Below, piece after piece: positions 1-8,607 of a DNA stretch of 32,097 nt. Made by a program: the position numbers and the translations under genes. The notes beneath the pieces were generated by a model. It was not told the DNA's origin, did not search any database, and was given only the letters and a program-made list of their open reading frames with translations. Source of the stretch: ATZT02 sp038124905. GTDB taxonomy: Bacteria > Actinomycetota > Actinomycetes > S36-B12 > UBA5976. The stretch spans positions 1 through 32,097 of the forward strand of contig JAYPCW010000007.1 in NCBI GenBank assembly GCA_038124905.1, read 5' to 3'. Each line of letters opens with the position of its first letter. The stretch's first letter is position 1.

Positions 1-11
1 ATCCATCACTC

Positions 12-494
12 ATGAGCCAATCAGAACACTCTTCGGTAGTCAAATGTCGTGAAAAATTCACCCAACTAGGGGTAAAGGGCAAAATCATAAAAACTAATGA
101 ATCCGCCCGCACTGCTCAAGAAGCCGCCGATGCGCTGGGGGTAGCAGTTGGCCAAATAGTTAAATCTTTAGTTTTCAAAGCCAATGATCAAGCAGTGATG
201 GTTATAGCTTCGGGTAGCAATCGCATCGACACCAATAAAGTCGCTCAAACATTGAATGTAGAAAGGGTCGACAAGGCTGATGCGGATTTAGTTAGAAATG
301 CCACTGGATATGCCATTGGTGGCGTGCCACCATTTGGTCATGCCAGCGAGTTTCCAATTTTGATCGATCCAGATCTTGAGCAATATGAAACAGTCTGGGC
401 AGCAGCAGGTCACCCCTACTATGTATTTCCCACTACTTTTAAAGAGTTGATTTTGCACTCTGGAGCCAAAATCATTGATGTTGCTTTGAGATAG
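12..494 (+). CDS. YbaK/EbsC-family aminoacyl-tRNA deacylase-like protein
   Basis: A 160-residue protein of the YbaK/ProX-like fold. Members hydrolyse mischarged aminoacyl-tRNAs in trans, for example Cys-tRNAPro or Ala-tRNAPro, in the cytoplasm. The sequence shows the family's 'IVKSLVF' segment near residues 49-55 and the conserved loop GGVPPFGH near residues 103-110, and the length is typical for a stand-alone domain. The ATG at 12 is preceded by only 11 bases, so an upstream start cannot be excluded. It lies 29 bases before the carotenoid run on the same strand, but nothing suggests a functional link. The exact amino-acid specificity cannot be read from the sequence. Confidence 0.88.
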   Translation: MSQSEHSSVVKCREKFTQLGVKGKIIKTNESARTAQEAADALGVAVGQIVKSLVFKANDQAVMVIASGSNRIDTNKVAQTLNVERVDKADADLVRNATGYAIGGVPPFGHASEFPILIDPDLEQYETVWAAAGHPYYVFPTTFKELILHSGAKIIDVALR

Positions 495-523
495 CAATTT
501 CCCTGCTATTAAGTTGTCTTGGT

Positions 524-1318
524 ATGAGTGTGCGGGTATATCGAGGCAGACACCGTGAATTAGGTGGGCCAAGTCGTGGGTTGCGATTAGTCCCTTGGCT
601 AAATGTCGCAGCACTGCTTATTTCCAGCGTTCTTTGGTTATTTATAACGGAAGATCGAAGAGATTCTTTGACTGTATTTATCATTTTGTTTCTTTTCTCC
701 AGCGCGGTGTTTCACGCCTTAATTTGGCATGGATTTAGTTGGGCTATTACTTTTGGAATAATTGCTTACGGAATTAGTTTTTCTGCGCTAGCCCTAAATG
801 CTTCTACCGGGTTTTTATTTGGTTCAATTGATTACAGCTATCGCTTAGGTAACCAATTATTTTCTGTTCCCAGTGTTCTGCCGCTATTTTGGGTAGCAAT
901 TAGTTACTTTTCATTTACCTTAGCTAGACGAATTAGCTTTTCACTGCCCGCGGTGGTGGCGCTAGGGGCACTTTTTGCAAATTCTGCCCAAATTGGGCTT
1001 GATGAAATTTCTTTCAAAGCCGGGTATTGGAGCTGGGTTAATCCTTTGACTGAGGAAAGTTTTTTTCTAGACCTGCCATTAAGAGCAATTTTGGTGAGTT
1101 TACTAGTTTTTGCTGTGATTATTTTTATGGCAAGTCAACTCCCCAGAAATGACAAGTTGAGTTCTCGCCCTCCATTTTTTGCTTACCTAATTTTCACAAT
1201 GTTTACCGCTGTAGTGACATTCGTATATTTTGATGATTTAAGAAATGCCACTTGGATATTTTTATATCTGGGTATTTTGAGTTTAATTTACACTTTTAAA
1301 GTTTTGAGGGATCGATAA
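524..1318 (+). CDS. Carotenoid biosynthesis membrane protein, CruF/DUF422-like (probable carotenoid hydratase)
   Basis: A 264-residue polytopic membrane protein with about seven hydrophobic segments. It resembles the CruF/DUF422 family, whose known members hydrate the psi end of carotenoids (gamma-carotene 1',2'-hydratase in cyanobacteria, bisanhydrobacterioruberin hydratase in haloarchaea). The signature stretch at about residues 96-123 has the FG-x3-Y-x4-LG-x4-VP-x3-PL-W pattern, and a YWSW motif sits at 168-171. The C-terminal part is more divergent than in well-studied homologues. The ATG at 524 follows the YbaK stop by 29 bases. The next gene starts one base after this stop, and crtE, crtI and crtB follow, so a carotenoid role is well supported by context. 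The exact reaction is inferred. Confidence 0.75.
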   Translation: MSVRVYRGRHRELGGPSRGLRLVPWLNVAALLISSVLWLFITEDRRDSLTVFIILFLFSSAVFHALIWHGFSWAITFGIIAYGISFSALALNASTGFLFGSIDYSYRLGNQLFSVPSVLPLFWVAISYFSFTLARRISFSLPAVVALGALFANSAQIGLDEISFKAGYWSWVNPLTEESFFLDLPLRAILVSLLVFAVIIFMASQLPRNDKLSSRPPFFAYLIFTMFTAVVTFVYFDDLRNATWIFLYLGILSLIYTFKVLRDR

Positions 1319-1319
1319 A

Positions 1320-2318
1320 TTGGCCAGAGTTAATTCAACACTTTCACTGTTAGCTGCGGGTTCTGTTGCACTTGGCATTAAAACTTTATTCGAATTCAAG
1401 CCCAATCAGACGGTAAAAGTAACTCCTTTGCCTGAAACCAAAGGTGAAGTAACGAAAAAGATTTCTTTTATTATCGCTGAGAATAATCACCCAGAAACGG
1501 CATCACTCATTGCCGATCTTTTGTCTCAAAACGGCTTAACAAATATCGAGGTGTTGGTTAATGAAAACTTGCAGATAACCGACGAGCGAGTAAAGCAGAT
1601 TAGTAATGACTTGGATCCAACTCCTGCTGGCTGGAGCGAGGTTGCTTGGATTTGTCAAAAACTCGCCTTCTCGGCAGAGGGCGAAATTTTAGTTTTTATC
1701 AATCCGCGAGTACTGATTGATTCACAATTATTTGCTAGTGCCCTCAACTTTCTAACAGCCAATCAAATATCAGCTTTATTCGTTAATCCCAAAATTAAAA
1801 ATCCATTTAATCTTGGTTACCTCAATGAATTAGGGCAAAATCTAATTACTATCAACAAATTAAACAGTGAAGCGGCAATTAGCCCCGATTTATTTTTAAT
1901 TGAAAAATCCACGTACAACAAGATTGCCGGTCACACCCGAGTCGGGGCAAATCCTGATTTAGGTATTGGGTTACTAAAAGTCCTTCAGAAGCAAAATTTA
2001 CCTTTCTCTCTTGTCAATGCCGGATCCTTAGCTACAGTGAGCGACCACGCCTACCAAAAAAAATCGCTCACTCCCCTCGAAGATTTAGCCACTAGAGCAC
2101 TTACTTATTTGGTGCCGATTTTGGTTTTTATCTTTGCCAGATCTAAATCACTTAAACTTCTGGGCTTTGTAGGAATAAAGCTCGGTGGATTTTTGGCTCT
2201 TAAACAATTGCTTAATTACAAACCAATTGATTTTCAAAAAATCTTTCTCACACCCCTTGCGGCACTAGTAAGCATTATTATTGATTCATTAGCTTGGTGG
2301 CGAAAATGGAAAGCCTAA
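1320..2318 (+). CDS. GT2-like glycosyltransferase, CruG-like, with degenerate DXD motif
   Basis: A 332-residue protein starting at TTG 1320, one base after the CruF-like stop; no better ATG lies nearby. Residues about 47-210 resemble the nucleotide-sugar domain of family 2 glycosyltransferases of the CruG type. The usual 'GW-x-GK-x-W' region appears as GWSEVAW (104-110). The usual 'LLF-x-DAD' strand appears as LVFINPR (124-130), so both aspartates of the metal-binding DXD are missing. A hydrophobic N-terminus and two or three C-terminal membrane segments (about 255-325) agree with the family. CruG glycosylates the hydroxyl made by CruF, which explains the pairing. This copy may have altered chemistry or have lost catalysis. 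The frame is intact, so it is not an obvious pseudogene. Confidence 0.6.
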   Translation: MARVNSTLSLLAAGSVALGIKTLFEFKPNQTVKVTPLPETKGEVTKKISFIIAENNHPETASLIADLLSQNGLTNIEVLVNENLQITDERVKQISNDLDPTPAGWSEVAWICQKLAFSAEGEILVFINPRVLIDSQLFASALNFLTANQISALFVNPKIKNPFNLGYLNELGQNLITINKLNSEAAISPDLFLIEKSTYNKIAGHTRVGANPDLGIGLLKVLQKQNLPFSLVNAGSLATVSDHAYQKKSLTPLEDLATRALTYLVPILVFIFARSKSLKLLGFVGIKLGGFLALKQLLNYKPIDFQKIFLTPLAALVSIIIDSLAWWRKWKA

Positions 2319-3358
2319 AGATTCGACCCCAAATTCAAGAAATAATTGATGAATTTCTTCAAGAGCAAAAACCAATTCTTGATGGCGTTTCCCCTGCCGC
2401 CGGGCAAATGGTTGATTTTGCAAAAGATTTTTTATCGGGAGGTAAAAGATTAAGGGCTGCTTTTTGCTACTGGGGGTATAAAGCTTCTGGCGGCAGTGAT
2501 GAAGCAGAGATTTTACGTGCCGCAAGCGCTCTTGAATTTTTGCAAGGATGCGCTTTGGTTCATGATGACGTTATGGATGCTTCTGACACTCGCCGAGGTA
2601 AGCCAGCAATCCATAAACGATTTGAAAACTTACATGAAACAGGCAGTTTTGCTGGTAACAAAGAATTATTTGGAGTTGGTGGAGCAGTTTTGCTGGGTGA
2701 TCTCATGCTTTCTTGGGCTGATCAAATGCTTTTAACTAGTGGTTTTGAATCTGTTGCACTTAAGCGAGGCAAAGATTTATACGACTTAATGCGCACCGAG
2801 TTGATGGCCGGCCAATACTTGGATCTTTATAACCAAGCCAAGCGCGGTGGTGATGTTAATGAATCCTTTAACGTAATTAGATTTAAGTCTGCAAAATATT
2901 CAATTGAGCGCCCTTTGCAATTAGGTGGCAAGTTGGCAGTAGATGATCCGATTCTAAATAAAACGCTAAGTGATTTTGGCCTACCGCTTGGTGAAGCATT
3001 TCAATTGCGAGATGACTTGCTAGGCGTTTTTGGTGATCCTGAAATTACCGGCAAACCTGCCGGGGATGACTTGCGCGAAGGCAAGCGCACTGTTTTGATC
3101 GAAATAGCTTTCGACAAAGCAAATTCAGCGCAGAAAAAGTTGCTTGATGATCTATTTGGCAAGGCCACGCTAAGTCTTTCTGAAGTAAATGCCTTGCGAG
3201 AAGTACTCGAAGAAACCGGGGCGCATAGTCAGGTGGAGTCTTTGATTGAACAACTTTTTGAGCGTTCTAACAAGGCACTTTTTGAGTCAAATGTCACAAG
3301 TGAAGCAAAAAATGCCCTCGCCGAGTTGGCAGTTGCCGCAACTAGCAGAAGACTATAG
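2306..3358 (+). CDS. crtE: Geranylgeranyl diphosphate synthase (polyprenyl synthase)
   Basis: A trans-isoprenyl diphosphate synthase of about 350 residues that condenses isopentenyl diphosphate with allylic diphosphates; in this context it makes GGPP for phytoene. Visible motifs are GGKRLR (45-50), the first aspartate-rich motif DDVMD (87-91) and the second motif DDLLG (236-240), the latter within an RDD-LLG-x-FGD context typical of GGPP synthases. I chose ATG 2306 because GGTGG at 2296-2300 is a well-spaced ribosome site. An in-frame TTG at 2294 would add four residues. The start overlaps the preceding glycosyltransferase by 13 bases, suggesting coupled translation. The stop is two bases before crtI. 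Product chain length is inferred from neighbours; a longer product is possible. Confidence 0.9.
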   Translation: MESLKIRPQIQEIIDEFLQEQKPILDGVSPAAGQMVDFAKDFLSGGKRLRAAFCYWGYKASGGSDEAEILRAASALEFLQGCALVHDDVMDASDTRRGKPAIHKRFENLHETGSFAGNKELFGVGGAVLLGDLMLSWADQMLLTSGFESVALKRGKDLYDLMRTELMAGQYLDLYNQAKRGGDVNESFNVIRFKSAKYSIERPLQLGGKLAVDDPILNKTLSDFGLPLGEAFQLRDDLLGVFGDPEITGKPAGDDLREGKRTVLIEIAFDKANSAQKKLLDDLFGKATLSLSEVNALREVLEETGAHSQVESLIEQLFERSNKALFESNVTSEAKNALAELAVAATSRRL

Positions 3359-3360
3359 GC

Positions 3361-4896
3361 ATGAGCTTAAAACTTGAAGATTTAATTCCAGGCAAAGTCA
3401 GAACAGTATCTGGCAAGACTGATGAAATAGTAATTGTTGGTGCGGGCCTGGCTGGACTTTCTTGCGCTTTGCGTTTAGCCGGTAAAGGTCGAAAGGTTAC
3501 AGTTTTAGAAAAAGAAGCACACCCAGGCGGGCGCAACGGCTTGCTAGAAGCTAATGGTTACAAATTTGATACTGGGCCAACAGTTTTAACAATGCCTGAT
3601 TTGATTCGCGATGCTTTTGATGCCGTCGGTGAAAAGATGGAAGATTGGCTTGAACTACACCCGGTCGCTCCGCTTTACCGAGCTTTCTATCACGATGGTT
3701 CGCAACTAGATGTGCATGCTGATCCTGCGCGCATGGCGCAAGAAATTGAATCAGTAATTGGCCCAGATGAAGCCAAGGGTTATTTGGATTATGTTGATTT
3801 TGTTTCTAAGTTGTACAAATATGAAATGAAAGACTTTATCGATAAAAACATTGATACTCCCCTAGATTTACTAACACCGAATTTGGCAAAGCTAGTAGCG
3901 CTAGGTGGTTTTAGAAAGTTAGCCCCAAAAGCCCGGCAATATCTAAAAGATTTTAGAACTGAGCGAATTTACTCATTTCAAGCTATGTATGCAGGGCTAT
4001 CTCCTTATCAAGCTTTGGCCATTTATGCAGTTATCGCCTATATGGATTCAGTTGCTGGAGTGTTTTTTCCTAAAGGTGGAATGCATGCCGTTCCCCGCGC
4101 GCTAGCTGCAGCGGCAGAAAAACATGGTGTCACCTTTAGATACAACACCACGGTTTCTAAAGTTGAACATAAAAACTCGCGTGCTAGTGCAGTAATTACC
4201 AGCACGGGTGAGCGCATTGAGGCTGATGCTTTTGTTTTAAATGCGGATCTACCAGTAGCTTGGCGAGATCTCTTAGGCGAAAGCTCCTGGAACGTCAATC
4301 GTCTTCGCTATTCGCCTTCAGCCTTTGTTTTGCTAGTTGGTAGTAAAAAGAAATATGAAAAAATCGCCCACCACAATATTCATTTTGGTAAAGACTGGAA
4401 AGAAGTCTTTGCTGATTTAATTGACCGAAAGCGCCTAATGAAAGACCCTTCGCTTTTAGTTACCAACCCGACTAATTCAGATCCTTCTTTAGCTCCGAAA
4501 AATCGAGAAATTTATTATGTATTGTTTCCAACTCCAAATCTAGATGCGGATATTGATTGGAAGACGCAAACTCCGCTCTATCAAGAAGAAATAATTCGTA
4601 CCCTCGAAAAACGCGGATACGGTGATTTTGCTAGCAACATTGAAGTTGCTTATCCCACTTCGCCCCTAGATTGGCAAGAACGTGGAATGGAGCGCGGCGC
4701 ACCATTTGCCGCCGCCCATACCTTCTTTCAGACGGGGCCGTTTAGACCCAGAAATATTTGGGGTGAAAATGTAGTTTTCACAGGAAGCGGTACCCAGCCG
4801 GGCGTTGGTGTGCCAATGGTTTTAGTAAGCGGACGCTTAGCTGCGGAAAGAATCTTAGGTAAAGACCCCTCTTATCGTTCCCGGGCGTATCGCTAG
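3361..4896 (+). CDS. crtI: Phytoene desaturase
   Basis: A 511-residue FAD-dependent CrtI-type desaturase that converts phytoene to lycopene at the membrane. The N-terminal dinucleotide site GAGLAG is at 27-32, followed by an acidic VLEKE strand end and the GGR-N substrate segment. The C-terminal CrtI signature around TGSGTQPGVGVPMV is intact near residues 478-491. The length is normal for bacterial CrtI. It starts two bases after crtE and is followed 12 bases later by crtB, the classic crtE-I-B order of actinobacteria. The number of desaturation steps (four for lycopene) cannot be read from the sequence, but the lycopene cyclase genes nearby suggest lycopene is the product. Confidence 0.95.
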   Translation: MSLKLEDLIPGKVRTVSGKTDEIVIVGAGLAGLSCALRLAGKGRKVTVLEKEAHPGGRNGLLEANGYKFDTGPTVLTMPDLIRDAFDAVGEKMEDWLELHPVAPLYRAFYHDGSQLDVHADPARMAQEIESVIGPDEAKGYLDYVDFVSKLYKYEMKDFIDKNIDTPLDLLTPNLAKLVALGGFRKLAPKARQYLKDFRTERIYSFQAMYAGLSPYQALAIYAVIAYMDSVAGVFFPKGGMHAVPRALAAAAEKHGVTFRYNTTVSKVEHKNSRASAVITSTGERIEADAFVLNADLPVAWRDLLGESSWNVNRLRYSPSAFVLLVGSKKKYEKIAHHNIHFGKDWKEVFADLIDRKRLMKDPSLLVTNPTNSDPSLAPKNREIYYVLFPTPNLDADIDWKTQTPLYQEEIIRTLEKRGYGDFASNIEVAYPTSPLDWQERGMERGAPFAAAHTFFQTGPFRPRNIWGENVVFTGSGTQPGVGVPMVLVSGRLAAERILGKDPSYRSRAYR

Positions 4897-4908
4897 CAAA
4901 ATCGGATT

Positions 4909-5859
4909 ATGTCAAAACGCGAGTTAGACGCGGCAGAAATCTTTGATCCTAAGCTGCGTGCTTCTTATGAAGCTTGTCGTGAATTAAACGCGAAACATGG
5001 CAAAACCTATTACCTAGCCACCCAATTATTGCCTGCAGGCAAAAGACCATACGTACATGCGCTCTACGGTTTTGCCCGCTATGCAGATGAAATAGTAGAT
5101 GACCTTTCCAGCACGCTTACCAATCAAGAAAAATCCCAATGGCTAGGAGCCTGGGGCGATAAGTTTCTTCAAGATCTCAAAAAGGGATCTTCTGATGACA
5201 AAATCTGCAATGCTGTGGTCGACACAGTTAACCGCTGGCAAATCCCCCATGAATATTTTGAAAGCTTTTTGCACTCAATGAAAATGGATTTAACCGTTAA
5301 AGAGTATGAAACATTCGAGGATTTATATGAATATGTTTACGGCTCAGCCGCGGTAATTGGATTGCAAATGGTTCCAATTTTGGAGCCAACCAGCGATGAA
5401 GCTTATGAAAGAGCGAAGGACTTAGGGGTAGCTTTTCAATTAGCAAATTTCATTAGAGATGTAAATGAGGACTTAGATCGTGGGCGAATCTACTTACCGC
5501 TCGCTGAGCTTAAAGAGTTTGGCGTAACGCGCGAAGTACTGCAAGAGAGAATTGCAAGCCAGCAGGTGAAAGCTGCTCTGCGATTTCAAATCGCTCGGGT
5601 TAAGGAATTAGAGGAGCGCTCGCGAAGCGGTATTGAATTACTTCACCCCTCAAGTCAACCTTGCATTGAAGCTGCTCGAATTCTTTACTGCGGAATCGTA
5701 GGTGCGGTTGAGGCAATTGACTATGAGGTTTTTCGCTCAAGAGCTACAGTGCCAATGAGCCGCCGCCTTGCGGTAGCACTCCCCGCCTGGCGCAAAGCAG
5801 TAAAAGCGCGCAGGAAGTTTGGGCCTGGTTCAGTAACTGGCCGCGCTAAGGCAAAATAA
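4909..5859 (+). CDS. crtB: Phytoene synthase
   Basis: A 316-residue squalene/phytoene synthase that condenses two GGPP molecules to phytoene, releasing pyrophosphate. Both aspartate-rich Mg-diphosphate sites are visible: DEIVD (60-64) and DVNED (184-188), the latter followed by the LDRGRIYLP segment. Tyrosine-rich stretches near 34-35 and 140-144 also fit the family. The C-terminus is basic, as is common in actinobacterial CrtB. It lies 12 bases after crtI, and cysD follows only a few bases after the stop. The carotenoid and sulfate-activation genes are therefore likely co-transcribed. Confidence 0.95.
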   Translation: MSKRELDAAEIFDPKLRASYEACRELNAKHGKTYYLATQLLPAGKRPYVHALYGFARYADEIVDDLSSTLTNQEKSQWLGAWGDKFLQDLKKGSSDDKICNAVVDTVNRWQIPHEYFESFLHSMKMDLTVKEYETFEDLYEYVYGSAAVIGLQMVPILEPTSDEAYERAKDLGVAFQLANFIRDVNEDLDRGRIYLPLAELKEFGVTREVLQERIASQQVKAALRFQIARVKELEERSRSGIELLHPSSQPCIEAARILYCGIVGAVEAIDYEVFRSRATVPMSRRLAVALPAWRKAVKARRKFGPGSVTGRAKAK

Positions 5860-5865
5860 CTAGTG

Positions 5866-6783
5866 ATGTCAAAAACTCATATTTCACATGATCAGGTGTT
5901 AGATCAACTTGAAGCCGAAGCCATAGAAATCTTTCGAGAAGCAGCCAGCGCCTTTAAAAAACCTGTTTTACTATATTCAATTGGTAAAGATTCTTCCGTT
6001 TTATTGCGCTTAGCGCAGAAAGCTTTTTACCCAGCAAAAATTCCCTTTCCTTTAATGCATATCGATACCACTTGGAAGTTTAAAGAAATGATCGCTTTTA
6101 GAAATGCCGTCGCTAAAGCCGCAGGGGTTGAGTTAATAGTTGCCACAAACCAGCAAGGCGTGAAAGACAATGTCAATCCTTTTGATCTGGGTTCAACCGA
6201 ATACACCAGAATCATGAAAACAGTTGCCTTGCGAGAAGGGCTTGATCAGCACGGATTTGATGCCGCAATTGGTGGCTCTAGAAGAGACGAAGAAAAATCC
6301 AGAGCTAAAGAAAGAATTTTTTCCTTGCGTGAAGCAGGTCATCGCTGGGATCCACGTCAACAAAGGCCAGAACTTTGGCACTCATTTAATACCAAGATTA
6401 AAGCTGAACAAACTATGCGCGTTTTCCCTATGAGCGATTGGACCGAATTAGACGTCTGGCGTTACATCGAAAGAGAAAATATAGAAGTTGTTCCCTTGTA
6501 CTTTGCTAAAGAACGCCCAACTGTCATGCGGGGCGAACAGATCATCATGGTTGATGATGACCGTTATCGACTCCGTGAAAGTGAAGTACCCCAAATGCGC
6601 GAAGTGAGATTTAGAACGCTGGGTTGCTACCCGTTAACTGCAGCCAGTGAATCAAAAGCTAAAAGTGTCAAAGAGATTATTGCTGAATTAGAAGCGGTTT
6701 CTCTTAGCGAGAGAGCCACTCGCTTGATTGATGGAGATCGAGAAGACTCCATGGAGCGTAAAAAAATTGAAGGTTATTTCTAA
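5866..6783 (+). CDS. cysD: Sulfate adenylyltransferase subunit 2 (ATP sulfurylase small subunit)
   Basis: A protein of about 305 residues that forms adenosine 5'-phosphosulfate (APS) and pyrophosphate from ATP and sulfate, acting with the GTPase subunit CysN. The PP-loop SIGKDSS begins at about residue 38 (counting from ATG 5866), and the arginine-rich GGSRRDEEKSRAKER loop lies near 136-150. The C-terminal LGCYPLTAA segment is characteristic. An alternative GTG start at 5863 adds one residue. The gene begins six bases after crtB and ends with its stop abutting the cysNC start. No APS/PAPS reductase or sulfite reductase is in the window, so the route may supply sulfation rather than sulfur assimilation (inference). 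Confidence 0.94.
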   Translation: MSKTHISHDQVLDQLEAEAIEIFREAASAFKKPVLLYSIGKDSSVLLRLAQKAFYPAKIPFPLMHIDTTWKFKEMIAFRNAVAKAAGVELIVATNQQGVKDNVNPFDLGSTEYTRIMKTVALREGLDQHGFDAAIGGSRRDEEKSRAKERIFSLREAGHRWDPRQQRPELWHSFNTKIKAEQTMRVFPMSDWTELDVWRYIERENIEVVPLYFAKERPTVMRGEQIIMVDDDRYRLRESEVPQMREVRFRTLGCYPLTAASESKAKSVKEIIAELEAVSLSERATRLIDGDREDSMERKKIEGYF

Positions 6784-8607
6784 ATGAGTTCACCCTTAAT
6801 TCGATTAGTTACCTGCGGAAGCGTCGATGACGGAAAAAGCACATTGATAGGTCGCTTACTAGTAGAAACAAATTCTGTCCCGCAAGACACCATCGAACAA
6901 GCACGCACTGTTAGACGCACTGGCTCAACCATTAAAGCGGGAGAAGTTGACTTTAGTTTGCTCACCGACGGCCTTGAGGCTGAGCGCGAACAAGGTATCA
7001 CCATTGATGTCGCTTATCGCAGTATGAATTTGCCAAGTGGGCGCAGATTAATTTTTGCAGATGCTCCAGGTCATGAGCAGTACACCAGAAACATGGTAGT
7101 TGCCGCATCTCGCAGCGATATCGCCATGATTTTGGTCGACGCCACCCGCGGGGTTAGGGAGCAAACCTTAAGGCACCTCACGGTTGTGGCTTTAGGTGGA
7201 ATTAAAACTGTTCTGCTGGCAGTAAATAAACTCGATGCGCTTGCTTACGATCAACAAAAGTTCAACAGCATTAAAAATCAGGTAACCGAAGCAGCTTCGC
7301 GACTAGGTATAAACGAACTAATTTCAATCCCGGTATCCGCTTTGGTAGGCGACAACGTTTCAAGCGCGCTGGATAATACTCCTTGGTATCAAGGCCCTAG
7401 TGTTTTAGATTTCTTAAGCGAGTGGGAGCCAACTCAAACTCAAAATACTGCCCGGCTAAACGTGCAAATGATTGTCCGGAATGAAAACTATCGCGGCATC
7501 GCTGGATTTGTTACCGATGGTGATTTTAAGTTGGGCGAAGAAGTAATTATTGCTCCGCAAGGGCACAGTGCAACTATCAAAGAAATTCGACTATTTGATC
7601 AAGAATTACCAGTTGCCAAAGCTAACCAATCAGTCACTTTGGTGCTCGAGCCAGAGCGCGACATCACCCGTGGTGATGTGATTTTGTCTAAGGATTCGAA
7701 AGTGTTACCGGCTGACCGCTATAGCGCAAATTTGGTTTGGCTTACCGAAGAGCCACTGGCACATGGTCGAAGTTATTTCTTAATGAGTGGGCCTTTTAGT
7801 ACAACGGCAACCGTAACAGTTTTGCGGCATAGGTTAGAAGTAAATACTGGGCAAACTATTGCTGCGCGAACCTTGAATATGAATGAAATTGGCTTGGTTG
7901 AAATCGCCACCGATACGCCAGTGAATTTAGACCTATACGAAAATTCCCGACTCGGTGGCAATTTTATTTTGGTCGATCGAATTAGTTTTCAAACCGTTGC
8001 TGCCGGTATGGTGCAAAAGACACTACGGCGCGCTTTTAACGTTACTCAACATGATTTTGAAATCGATAAAAATTTACGAGCCAAACAAAAACAGCAAAAA
8101 CCTCAACTCATTTGGCTAACTGGCCTAAGTGGTTCGGGTAAATCAACGATTGCCGATGCCACAGAAAAGCAATTGCATAGCTTAGGTTTGCATACATACG
8201 TGTTAGACGGCGACAATCTCAGACTCGGACTAAATAAAGATCTCGGGTTTACCAAAGAAGATAGAGCTGAAAATGTTCGTCGTGTGGCAGAGGTAGCTAA
8301 ATTAATGATGGACGCAGGTTTAGTAGTACTTGTTGCTTTAGTAAGTCCATTTAAAGTTGATCGGGATGCTGCTCGCAGCTTGTTTGATGCGGATGAATTT
8401 AAAGAGGTTTTTGTTGCCACTGACCCAGAGGTGTGCCGCACTCGAGATCCAAAAGGTCTTTATGCCAAGGCAAAAGCCGGAAACTTACCTAATTTAACGG
8501 GAGTCGGGCAAGACTACGAACCTCCCAACAATCCTGAATTGATTTTGGATGGTGCGGCACCATTAGAAGAAAATGTTAAAAAATTAATAGACTTGATCAT
8601 GAAATGA
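6784..8607 (+). CDS. cysNC: Bifunctional sulfate adenylyltransferase GTPase subunit / APS kinase (CysN-CysC fusion)
   Basis: A 607-residue fusion. The N-terminal part is an EF-Tu-like GTPase that drives APS formation: P-loop GSVDDGKST at 12-20, then the DAPGHEQY and NKLD motifs, then beta-barrel domains. The C-terminal part, from about residue 440, is APS kinase with its own P-loop GLSGSGKST at 447-455 and the 'LDGDNLR' and 'RDPKGLY' segments. It converts APS to PAPS. The same fusion order is known from mycobacteria, rhizobia and Xanthomonas. The start abuts cysD and the stop overlaps the sulfotransferase start by four bases (ATGA). Synthesis of the sulfate donor and its presumed user are thus translationally coupled. 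Confidence 0.94.
   Translation: MSSPLIRLVTCGSVDDGKSTLIGRLLVETNSVPQDTIEQARTVRRTGSTIKAGEVDFSLLTDGLEAEREQGITIDVAYRSMNLPSGRRLIFADAPGHEQYTRNMVVAASRSDIAMILVDATRGVREQTLRHLTVVALGGIKTVLLAVNKLDALAYDQQKFNSIKNQVTEAASRLGINELISIPVSALVGDNVSSALDNTPWYQGPSVLDFLSEWEPTQTQNTARLNVQMIVRNENYRGIAGFVTDGDFKLGEEVIIAPQGHSATIKEIRLFDQELPVAKANQSVTLVLEPERDITRGDVILSKDSKVLPADRYSANLVWLTEEPLAHGRSYFLMSGPFSTTATVTVLRHRLEVNTGQTIAARTLNMNEIGLVEIATDTPVNLDLYENSRLGGNFILVDRISFQTVAAGMVQKTLRRAFNVTQHDFEIDKNLRAKQKQQKPQLIWLTGLSGSGKSTIADATEKQLHSLGLHTYVLDGDNLRLGLNKDLGFTKEDRAENVRRVAEVAKLMMDAGLVVLVALVSPFKVDRDAARSLFDADEFKEVFVATDPEVCRTRDPKGLYAKAKAGNLPNLTGVGQDYEPPNNPELILDGAAPLEENVKKLIDLIMK

Noticed and set aside
490..510. Small inverted repeat ATAGCA-N7-TGCTAT after the YbaK stop
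   Set aside because: Only six perfect pairs and no T tract. It could be a weak terminator, but chance is as likely.
288..684. Minus-strand open frames opposite the YbaK end and the CruF-like start
   Set aside because: They are antisense to strongly coding genes, have no ribosome site and no recognisable domain.
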